Shown here: positions 25,184 to 31,894 of the stretch, one piece after another
Layout: every line of letters begins with the position of its first letter
Position numbering within the stretch: the first letter of the stretch is position 1
NCBI GenBank assembly: GCA_964433635.1
Contig: CAYSSG010000017.1
Coordinates: forward strand, 1 to 39,116
Source of the DNA: CAYSSG01 sp964433635
GTDB lineage: Bacteria > Atribacterota > Phoenicimicrobiia > Phoenicimicrobiales > Stramentimicrobiaceae
Reading direction: 5' to 3'
Length of the DNA stretch: 39,116 bases
The notes under the pieces: model-generated
Told to the model about the DNA's origin: nothing
The model's database searches: none
What the model saw: the letters and a program-made list of their open reading frames with translations, nothing else
Program-made: the position numbers and the translations under genes

Positions 25184-26803
25184 ATGAGTTTTTCTTTATT
25201 CTTTAGCCTGATTGGCGGTCTGGGCTTATTTTTATTTGGAATGCGGCAACTCAGTGAAGGACTGCAAAAAATTGCCGGCAATAAAATTCACCAGATATTG
25301 GAAATTATCTCTAAGAATTCTTTCAAGGGCGTCATTACAGGTACTGTTATAACAGCTATCCTGCAAAGCAGCAGTGCAACCAGTGTGATTACGATTGGTT
25401 TCGTTAATGCTGGATTGTTAACTCTAAAGCAAGCCCTCAGTATTATTTTTGGTGCCAATATCGGAACAACAATAACGGCTCAGATTATTTCATTCAAATT
25501 GGATGAATATGTTTTACCGGTGATAGGAATCGGCTTCGCTATCAATATGCTTGCTAAAAGAAAAATCTATCAGTATATCGGTTCTATCTTAATCGGTTTT
25601 GGTCTATTATTTCTGGGGCTTTCCACCATGTCACATGTTCTAAATCCCTTGAAGAATGATCCTTTCTTCATCAGTCTTCTGGTCAACATCAGCGAAAACC
25701 CCTTATTGGGGATATTGATGGCTGCTGCCTTTACAGCCATTATACAAAGTAGCAGTGCAACAACAGCAATTATTATATCGCTATCCATACAAGGCCTCAT
25801 TGACCTGGATACAGCCATCCCATTTGTCATGGGAACGAATATAGGTACCTGCGTTACAGCATTATTAGCCAGTGTGAACAGTTCCATTACCGGAAAACGG
25901 GTAGCAATGGGACACTTGTTATTCAATACAATTGGAGTCATCATCTTTTATCCCCTCTTAAGGCATTTTATAACATTATCTGCCTTGACTGCTGCAGTCA
26001 TTCCGCGTCAGATTGCCAATGCCCATACGCTATTTAATGTTATCAACACCTTGATTCTGTTGCCTTTCATTCCCGTTCTGCTGAAAATTCTGATCCGAAT
26101 ATTACCCGGAGAGGAAAAAGTGATAAAAAAGGGGACACTGTACCTTGATAAAAATTTAGTGAATACTCCTTCTATAGCACTGGGTCAGGTTTCTAAAGAA
26201 TTAATACGCATGGGAAATATATCAATAGAAATGCTGACAAATAGCTTATCCGCACTGCTCACTCCTAATGAACGCATCGTTCAGGATGTTTATCTGAAAG
26301 AAGACATTCTCAATACGATCAATCGAGAAATAACCAGATACCTGGTAATCGTATCCCAGAAAGCCTTAAGTCCCAAACAATCGCAGAGATTGACGAATCT
26401 CATGAATATATCAGCCCTCATCGAAAGAGTTGGAGACCAGATTGAAAATATTGCCGACCTGACTGAAATCAAAATAAATGAAAAATTACCCTTTAGTCAG
26501 AAAGCAAAAGAGGACCTGAAAATCTTATTCAGCAAGGTTGAAAAATCATTGATACAGGCTATCAAATCCCTTCAGAATCAAAATCTCGAAACAACAAAAG
26601 CGGTAACAGAAAGAGAGGATGAGATTGACATGCTGGAAGAAAATTTACGAAATGAACATATTGACCGGCTTAAGAAACAGGTTTGTAATCCTGAAGCAGG
26701 GGTTATCTTTATTGATATTTTGAGCAATCTGGAAAGAATTGCTGACCATGCCTGTAAAATCAGTTTAACGGTGATTGATGAACTTTCCTACCTGAAAGAA
26801 TAA
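25184..26803 (+). CDS. Na+/phosphate cotransporter with PhoU-like C-terminal domain
   Basis: 539 aa. The N-terminal 310 residues carry 8-9 membrane segments with two inverted-repeat QSSSAT motifs (61-66 and 188-193) and FGANIGTTITA / MGTNIGTCVTA, the hallmarks of the NptA/PNaS family. Residues 340-535 are an all-helical PhoU-like domain (ISALIERVGDQIENIADL, then ILSNLERIADHACKIS). It should import phosphate with sodium at the inner membrane, with the PhoU part as a probable regulator. It is transcribed alone on the plus strand. The ribosome binding site is weak (AGGA 12 nt upstream). Confidence 0.95.
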   Translation: MSFSLFFSLIGGLGLFLFGMRQLSEGLQKIAGNKIHQILEIISKNSFKGVITGTVITAILQSSSATSVITIGFVNAGLLTLKQALSIIFGANIGTTITAQIISFKLDEYVLPVIGIGFAINMLAKRKIYQYIGSILIGFGLLFLGLSTMSHVLNPLKNDPFFISLLVNISENPLLGILMAAAFTAIIQSSSATTAIIISLSIQGLIDLDTAIPFVMGTNIGTCVTALLASVNSSITGKRVAMGHLLFNTIGVIIFYPLLRHFITLSALTAAVIPRQIANAHTLFNVINTLILLPFIPVLLKILIRILPGEEKVIKKGTLYLDKNLVNTPSIALGQVSKELIRMGNISIEMLTNSLSALLTPNERIVQDVYLKEDILNTINREITRYLVIVSQKALSPKQSQRLTNLMNISALIERVGDQIENIADLTEIKINEKLPFSQKAKEDLKILFSKVEKSLIQAIKSLQNQNLETTKAVTEREDEIDMLEENLRNEHIDRLKKQVCNPEAGVIFIDILSNLERIADHACKISLTVIDELSYLKE

Positions 26804-26830
26804 AAAAAGACCGCATTCTCTTTTTTATCA

Positions 26831-27721
26831 CTACATCGCCTCAGCTTTGATCCAAAACATTACCCCATCATTAAAGAGTGGCTTAATCATCCGCTGATCA
26901 CTCAGATAGCTCAGGTGAGCTGAAACAGTGATATGCGTTAAGACATATTGAACACTGGAAAGCTGTATATGATAATCCTGAACCAATAATTGCAGGATTG
27001 TTTCCCGGGATACCGGCTTTTCACAATAGTGAATAATCTTCTGGTTAACTCTTTCTATCTGATTTCTGTTTATTTGAATCAGATTACCAATATCTTCAGT
27101 CGGCTGAGCATGAGAGGGAATAAAAAAATGGGCTGAGGATTTTTCTAAAAATGAGTATGTCTGCAAGGTCTTTTCGATGTCTGTTTTGACTGTTAATCCA
27201 TATTTTTTAATAATATCAGGCGAAAACAAACTATCAGCAATAAAAAATACTTCATCAGGCGTTTTTACCCCTATCATCTGCAAAAAATGTCCCTCCAGAG
27301 GAAAAGCTTGTAAAGGTGTATCGTTAATGACACCATCTTCATGAATAATATGGGTTACCTTGGAAGATTGGGCTTGTAGAAATTTATTTCTCAACGCTTT
27401 AAAGGGAGAGGCTCCCCATAATAATAATGGCTCTAAATAGGGCTCATTGATCCAGACTGATTCTATCCTGGTAGAAAAAATATCACAATCGGTCTTTTTC
27501 TGTAAATAGGCATTTCCGCCAATGTGATCCGCATTAGAATGGGTATTAATAATTTTTTTTAATCTCCATCCTTTGTTCTCCAGAAGGCGAAATATCTTTC
27601 TTCCTGAATCCTCATCATTCCCGCTATCAATCAAAATCGCTTCATGGTCTTCCACAAACAGACCAAGGTTCGTCTGACCGGCAATATAGTAACTATTTTC
27701 AGTTATCTGTTTCAATTCCAT
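26831..27721 (-). CDS. Metallo-beta-lactamase-fold hydrolase, HxNxDH variant
   Basis: 296 aa. The metal motif reads THSNADHIGG (His61, Asn63, Asp65, His66), with Asn where the canonical HxHxDH has its second His. GHFLQMIGV supplies the third-site His, FIADSLF the bridging Asp and PSHAQP the last His. The C-terminal 90 residues (PVSRETILQLLVQDYHI to AHLSYLSDQRMI) look like a winged-helix tail, as in glyoxalase II-like/LACTB2-type proteins. The second ATG (27719-27721) is 7 nt after GAGG and is preferred; the first ATG abuts the site. It is divergent from the EamA gene. Substrate unknown. Confidence 0.88.
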   Translation of the reverse strand: MELKQITENSYYIAGQTNLGLFVEDHEAILIDSGNDEDSGRKIFRLLENKGWRLKKIINTHSNADHIGGNAYLQKKTDCDIFSTRIESVWINEPYLEPLLLWGASPFKALRNKFLQAQSSKVTHIIHEDGVINDTPLQAFPLEGHFLQMIGVKTPDEVFFIADSLFSPDIIKKYGLTVKTDIEKTLQTYSFLEKSSAHFFIPSHAQPTEDIGNLIQINRNQIERVNQKIIHYCEKPVSRETILQLLVQDYHIQLSSVQYVLTHITVSAHLSYLSDQRMIKPLFNDGVMFWIKAEAM

Positions 27722-27825
27722 AATCATGCCTCAAAACATGATATAAATTTTTTAATAAATTTCCAATGATAGTTTGTATATCTTCATTGCTGATAAAAAA
27801 TTACCTTCAGATTTATTTTTCCTGC

Positions 27826-27854
27826 TTGACATTTCTGTTATGATTAACATTAGT
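27826..27854 (+). promoter_or_regulatory. Possible promoter of the EamA gene
   Basis: A perfect -35 TTGACA is followed after 17 bp by a poor -10 (ATTAGT), about 30 nt before the start codon. The -35 is convincing; the -10 is not. Confidence 0.35.
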
Positions 27855-27880
27855 GCATACACCTTATTCTTGAGGTTGTG

Positions 27881-28750
27881 ATGATCCAGGTTCCTGAGCG
27901 CTTAATGTATAGTTTTTTGGCCACGATGTCTATATCACTGGCAATCCTCTTTAAAAAACAGCTGCTTTTGACCGGCAAACCTCCTGTCGAACTGATGATA
28001 CAGTTTATTGCGATTTCGGCTATCCTATTAACCGTTAATCTTTTTTTATTTCAGAAGCAATCTGCCAAGAAGATTAAAAAGATTAATCAGTCAGAAAAAA
28101 AATACTTTTTAATGGCAGGTATTTTCCTGCTAGTATCATACTTTTTGACAACCTTCGGCCTCCAGTTTACGACGTCAATCAACTATAGTTTTATTACCCG
28201 TAGTACACTGATATTCACTACGATTTTAGCCTTTTTTCTGTTGAAGGAAAGAATGCATCGGGAAAAATTGTTACTGGTTTTTTGTTTCTTTGCAGGAATC
28301 TATCTCGTTACCACGGGCGGTCGGAGAATGACTCCGCAAATTGGTGATCTCATCATTTTAACCGGTGCTTTCTTCTTTTCTTATTTCTCCATCATACAAA
28401 AAATACTTAATAAAAATCTTCCTCCGGAAATCATCAGCTGGGGCGTTACCTGCATCAGTGCCATTTTAGCCATTGTTTACGGCCTATTCATACATATCAA
28501 CCTTATCCCACTTGAAGATTCTGTCTTTGTATTTCTGGTTGGTTTAACCGAAGCAATAGTTATCCTCTTTATGAATAAGGCATTACGTGTTACTGATGTG
28601 ACCTATTATATCATGATGAATATGTTTGTGCCGGTTATTAATGCTTTCCTGGGATTCTTTTTCTTGCACGAAATGCTCAATCTTATACAATTATCAGGCG
28701 GAATGATTCTCATGATCAGTGGCATCCTGGTCCAGCGATTAAGATCTTAA
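27881..28750 (+). CDS. EamA/DMT-family transporter
   Basis: 289-aa inner-membrane protein with about 10 hydrophobic helices arranged as two EamA repeats (roughly residues 8-140 and 155-287). The repeat-end motifs are FITRSTLIFTTILAFFLLKE and YYIMMNMFVPVINAFLGFFF followed by LHEM. In this family such proteins export metabolites, amino acids or drugs; nothing here tells the substrate. I start at ATG 27881, 5 nt after GAGG, rather than the adjacent GTG at 27878. It ends 21 bp from the convergent MBL-fold gene. Confidence 0.92.
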   Translation: MIQVPERLMYSFLATMSISLAILFKKQLLLTGKPPVELMIQFIAISAILLTVNLFLFQKQSAKKIKKINQSEKKYFLMAGIFLLVSYFLTTFGLQFTTSINYSFITRSTLIFTTILAFFLLKERMHREKLLLVFCFFAGIYLVTTGGRRMTPQIGDLIILTGAFFFSYFSIIQKILNKNLPPEIISWGVTCISAILAIVYGLFIHINLIPLEDSVFVFLVGLTEAIVILFMNKALRVTDVTYYIMMNMFVPVINAFLGFFFLHEMLNLIQLSGGMILMISGILVQRLRS

Positions 28751-28771
28751 TCACAGGAATAGAAAAATCTT

Positions 28772-29482
28772 TCAAATGATTAGCTTCATCTCGTCACATG
28801 CTAAAATAGCTTCAGGGTATACTTGTAAGAAATGATGTTCTTCCCTCAATGTATCTTTGCCAATATGGGTAAAAATGATATTCTTGATTTCAAATTTTTT
28901 ACACCAGTTCATCTGATTTGCTATGGAAGTATGTCCATAGAACATTGCTCCCTCTCTTCTTACCATATTTCTTTGTAGGGTCGATCCGTCACCGATATAA
29001 TAGTCAATCCCGGTTAAAATTTTTTCTCTGGCAATGATATCCACTAAATCAGGATTGTACAGCATCACCCGATTATCTGGAAATTGAATTTTAAAACCGA
29101 CAGCCGGGCAATGAATGGAATGGATAACCCGATAAGGAAAGATGCGGAAAGATCCTAAAGAGAATAATTGATAGGGAGAGATGACCCGTGGATTAAACGG
29201 AGCAAATTTACCGTATTTCAATGTTTCATGTGTCAGAAAGACCGGAACAGCATAGTCCATTTCTTCTATCGCCCAGATATAATGATCCGGATGGGCATGG
29301 GTAATCAGGATGGCATCTGGCTTGAGTATGCTTAAATCATAGGGATGGACTCTCCCGTAATCGATTACCAGACGAAACGGATTAGGCTGTAATACTTGTA
29401 ACAGTAACGATGTATGGTAGTAATGTTTTTCTGTCTTTTCTTCTATTTCCGCTCTGGTCCCCAAAAAAGTTAATCGAACCAT
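28772..29482 (-). CDS. MBL-fold metallohydrolase (canonical HxHxDH)
   Basis: 236 aa from the chosen ATG (MVRLTFLGTRAEI). The metal site is ITHAHPDHYIW (His62, His64, Asp66, His67). IHSIHCPAVGFKI, YIGDGSTL, YGHTSIANQM and IFTHIGKDTL supply later ligands. It resembles the PhnP/RNase Z-like small MBL proteins that act on phosphodiesters or cyclic phosphates, and lacks the lactamase signature. A well-formed promoter (29534-29562) lies upstream. It is not similar to the other MBL protein in the window beyond the fold. Substrate unknown. Confidence 0.88.
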   Translation of the reverse strand: MVRLTFLGTRAEIEEKTEKHYYHTSLLLQVLQPNPFRLVIDYGRVHPYDLSILKPDAILITHAHPDHYIWAIEEMDYAVPVFLTHETLKYGKFAPFNPRVISPYQLFSLGSFRIFPYRVIHSIHCPAVGFKIQFPDNRVMLYNPDLVDIIAREKILTGIDYYIGDGSTLQRNMVRREGAMFYGHTSIANQMNWCKKFEIKNIIFTHIGKDTLREEHHFLQVYPEAILACDEMKLII

Positions 29483-29533
29483 ACAAATTCCCAACGATAT
29501 TTGAAAATGATTTATTCATATTCAATTATGTCG

Positions 29534-29562
29534 ATCATACCGCAAAATCTGATAATAATCAA
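29534..29562 (-). promoter_or_regulatory. Sigma-70-type promoter of the MBL-fold gene
   Basis: On the minus strand TTGATT, a 17-bp spacer and TATGAT, ending about 50 nt before the ATG. Confidence 0.6.
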
Positions 29563-29678
29563 TTTCAGGACCTTTAATTCCTATCCAGTTTATTTTTCTG
29601 TCTTTGTCTTATAGATTAACCAATTTTAAAAAAGTGATTATCAATGGAATACCTCAAGTCATCTGATTCCAGATAAAT

Positions 29679-29722
29679 AAAGTAAAGAAAAAGCGGGAAA
29701 AATCCCGCTTTTTCTTTACTTT
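29679..29722 (-). terminator. Strong terminator after trpB
   Basis: A 20-bp perfect inverted repeat (29679-29698 and 29703-29722) has a 4-base loop. The core GCGGGA/TCCCGC is flanked by A- and T-rich outer arms that give a U-run in either direction. It lies 8 bp after the trpB stop. Confidence 0.9.
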
Positions 29723-29729
29723 GCAGGAT

Positions 29730-31088
29730 TTATATAACAGGTAAACCCTCCAGGGCTTGCTGAATCTTATCCTGAGGATACTGGTAATCCTCTAATTTGC
29801 CCGCAAAATAAGCCTGGTAAGCCCCCATATCAACATGACCATGCCCACTTAGGGCCAGAAGAATCGTCTTTGCCTCTCCCGATTCTCTGCATTTTATTGC
29901 TTCATCAATTGCTACCCGAATAGCATGATCTGACTCCGGAGCACTGATAATGCCTTCACTTCTGGCAAAATCAACTCCAGCCTGGAATGTTCCCAGCTGA
30001 TGTTCAGCCCGGGCTTCCACCCATCCCAGATTCAATAAGTGACAGATAATCGGTGCCATACCGTGATAACGTAATCCTCCGGCATGAACTGGCGGGGGGA
30101 TAAATCCATGACCCAGGGTAAACATCTTCATTAAAGGTGTCAGTCCCGCTTCATCACCAAAATCATACCGATAAGGTCCTCTGGTCAGGGTCGGACAACT
30201 GGCCGGTTCCACATTGATAATTCTGAGATTAGGATGTGAACCATCAATCTTGTCCTTTACAAAGGGAAGAAACATGCCGGCAAAGTTTGATCCTCCACCG
30301 ACACATCCGACAATAATGTCCGGGTACTCGTCAATCTTTTCCAGCATCTTTTTACTCTCCAGACCAATCACTGTCTGATGTAACAGGACATGGTTGAGTA
30401 CACTACCCAGTGAATAGTGCGTATCATCCCTGCTTAGTGCTTCTTCTACCGCTTCACTGATAGCCAATCCCAAACTACCAGGGCAATCAGGTTCTTTTGC
30501 CAGGATATCTCTGCCTGCTTTCGTTTGACTGGAAGGACTGGGAATACAATCAGCACCCCATACCTGCATCATCACCCTTCGATAGGGTTTCTGGTCATAA
30601 CTTATTCTTACCATGTAAACCTTGGTTTCAATATCAAAACAGGCTCCGGCAAAAGCCAGGGCACTTCCCCATTGACCAGCGCCCGTCTCTGTGGTAATGC
30701 GATTGATTCCTTCTTTCTTATTGTAATAAGCCTGCGCTACTGCCGTATTGGGTTTATGACTTCCCGGGGGGCTGGATCCCTCGTATTTGTAATAGATTTT
30801 AGCCGGTGTTTTAAGAGCTGCTTCCAGTTGTCTGGCTCGAAAAAGAGTTGTCGGTCTCCATAGTCGATAAATATCCCTTACCTCATCCGGAATTTCAATA
30901 TATCTTTCCATACTCACTTCCTGTTTTATCAATTCCATAGGAAATAACAGCGCCAGATCTGCTGGTTGAATCGGTTTTTTCGTTCCGGGATGCAAGACTT
31001 GGGGTAACGGTTCGGGTAAATCAGCCAGAATATTATACCAATATTGCGGCATTTCCTTTTCATCTAATACATATTTAACCTGTTCCAT
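29730..31088 (-). CDS. trpB: Tryptophan synthase beta chain, TrpB2 type
   Basis: 452-aa PLP enzyme forming tryptophan from indole and serine. The TrpB2 subclass is shown by its length, the N-terminal extension (YWYNILADLPEPLPQVLHPG), RPTTLFRARQLEAAL and the PLP lysine in EGSSPPGSHKPNTA (Lys112). TTETGAGQWGSALA, the phosphate loop VGCVGGGSNFAG and the late ALSGHGHVDM follow. TrpB2 enzymes usually act without a tight TrpA partner and are thought to salvage indole; no other trp gene is in this window. The ATG follows AAAGGAATAGAAG. Expression is evidently controlled by the tryptophan T-box leader upstream (31253-31700), direct support for a real role in tryptophan supply. Confidence 0.95.
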   Translation of the reverse strand: MEQVKYVLDEKEMPQYWYNILADLPEPLPQVLHPGTKKPIQPADLALLFPMELIKQEVSMERYIEIPDEVRDIYRLWRPTTLFRARQLEAALKTPAKIYYKYEGSSPPGSHKPNTAVAQAYYNKKEGINRITTETGAGQWGSALAFAGACFDIETKVYMVRISYDQKPYRRVMMQVWGADCIPSPSSQTKAGRDILAKEPDCPGSLGLAISEAVEEALSRDDTHYSLGSVLNHVLLHQTVIGLESKKMLEKIDEYPDIIVGCVGGGSNFAGMFLPFVKDKIDGSHPNLRIINVEPASCPTLTRGPYRYDFGDEAGLTPLMKMFTLGHGFIPPPVHAGGLRYHGMAPIICHLLNLGWVEARAEHQLGTFQAGVDFARSEGIISAPESDHAIRVAIDEAIKCRESGEAKTILLALSGHGHVDMGAYQAYFAGKLEDYQYPQDKIQQALEGLPVI

Positions 31089-31127
31089 CTTCTATTCCTT
31101 TCATATTATCTTTAGAGTGTTCATATT

Positions 31128-31205
31128 TCATGATGTTATAGATATTGCTTGATTTATTCCCCCTACCGGGGGCCATCGTTTTCCTTCAAGTACATTAAGG
31201 GTCAT
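31128..31205 (-). CDS. Small ORF between T-box leader and trpB (possible leader peptide)
   Basis: A 25-codon ORF with an ideal ribosome binding site, GGAGG 7 nt before ATG (31203-31205). It ends in TGA 39 nt before the trpB ATG. The peptide contains KRWPPVGGIN, with its single Trp at residue 11 followed by two Pro. The codons for this segment form a short CCCCC/GGGGG stem (31159-31172). It could be a tryptophan-sensing stalling peptide (TnaC-like in size and W/P content), a translational coupler for trpB, or a fortuitous ORF. I recognise no homologue. Confidence 0.5.
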   Translation of the reverse strand: MTLNVLEGKRWPPVGGINQAISITS

Positions 31206-31252
31206 TTTACTTCCTCCTTTCAAAAAACGATTGAATGATTCTAAGTACTCAT

Positions 31253-31302
31253 AAAAAAAAGACCTTCCGCTCCTCTATTGTCTTAAAGGAACGAAAAGTC
31301 TT
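31253..31302 (-). terminator. T-box terminator 2
   Basis: A 16-bp stem with several G-U pairs, AAGACTTTTCGTTCCT / AGGAGCGGAAGGTCTT (31259-31302), is followed by a U-run to 31253. It overlaps the 3' half of antiterminator 2. Confidence 0.85.
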
Positions 31303-31375
31303 TCGTGGTGCCACCCTTTTTCAGATTGTAAATGCCATGCATCCTGTCAATCAATAACAGATACAACCTACTTCT
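31253..31375 (-). ncRNA. Second, partial T-box module (linker, stem III, antiterminator/terminator; no stem I)
   Basis: Immediately after terminator 1 the leader repeats the distal half of a T-box. It has the GAAGTAGG linker (31368-31375), a stem III-like hairpin (CTGT...ACAG), and a near-perfect T-box AGGGTGGCACCACG at 31304-31317. The AAAGG/CCTTT and ACGAAA/TTTCGT antiterminator helices and a second terminator follow. Only about 80 nt separate terminator 1 from this T-box, too few for a stem I with specifier. The TGGC bulge again fits a tRNA with discriminator G. Confidence 0.8.
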
Positions 31376-31398
31376 TCAGGTTCGGTTAGAGTGTATAA

Positions 31399-31430
31399 AT
31401 AAAAAACCTCTCGCCAAGAGGCGAAAGGTT
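31399..31430 (-). terminator. T-box terminator 1
   Basis: An 11-bp stem, AACCTTTCGCC / GGCGAGAGGTT with one G-U pair and a 4-nt loop (31405-31430), is followed by a U-run on the minus strand. The 5' arm overlaps the CTCT that would pair with AGAG of T-box 1 in the antiterminator. Confidence 0.88.
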
Positions 31431-31700
31431 TATTTTCCGTGTTGCCACTCTATTTGAAACAGATTGATTTCTACGAACGATCTGTCTCCGCTTGTAAGGT
31501 ACAGGCATCATATAGAACCGATACCCTTTTCCTGATCACGGGGGAAAACACCGTCAGAACCTACTCAAAATATTCTCTTTTTCAGTCTGAAGCTTATGGG
31601 TCCATTTAGTACAACAATGAAACCGATTCTCATCAATCGCGGCTTTCTGTATCCATTGGAGGTTGTACTTATTCTCCCAGGCATTGCCTTTCCCTGATTT
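31399..31700 (-). ncRNA. T-box riboswitch leader, tryptophan specific (stem I plus first antiterminator/terminator)
   Basis: A full T-box leader for trpB. In stem I, AGTACAAC pairs with GTTGTACT and TGGG with CCCA. They enclose an internal loop whose 3' side reads AAATGGA, so the specifier is TGG (31602-31604), Trp, followed by the usual purine. The GAGTAGG linker is at 31560-31566. Stem III (CTGACGG...ATCAG) and an ACAGAT/ATCTGT hairpin follow. The T-box AGAGTGGCAACACGG spans 31437-31451 and terminator 1 comes next. The TGGC bulge pairs with a GCCA tRNA end, as expected for tRNA-Trp with discriminator G. Uncharged tRNA-Trp should switch trpB on. Confidence 0.88.
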
Positions 31701-31706
31701 TTTTAC

Positions 31707-31734
31707 ATTCTACCATAAAAGTCGAACAACTCAA
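31707..31734 (-). promoter_or_regulatory. Promoter of the T-box-trpB transcript
   Basis: On the minus strand TTGAGT, a 16-bp spacer and TAGAAT with a TG one base upstream (extended -10). It starts transcription just before stem I of the T-box. Confidence 0.55.
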
Positions 31735-31784
31735 AGAATTTTTTGATTTCTTTTTCCAATTTCATTTTTAGAAAAAAAATGATA

Positions 31785-31793
31785 TGTTATAAT
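31785..31793 (+). promoter_or_regulatory. Extended -10 promoter of the TamB-like gene
   Basis: TGTTATAAT is a perfect TGnTATAAT, about 100 nt before the TTG start. It is divergent from the trpB leader promoter 70 bp away. No good -35 is visible. Confidence 0.55.
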
Positions 31794-31894
31794 ATTAAAA
31801 CAAATTGCCAAGCTGCATTTATAATCCCTCATAAAGATTTTTTTCGATATATTTATGGATTAATAATTATTTTTCAAAAGAGGAAATAGATACT

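Noticed and set aside
30497..30863. Plus-strand ORFs opposite trpB
   Set aside because: Low-complexity antisense reading frames inside a conserved gene.
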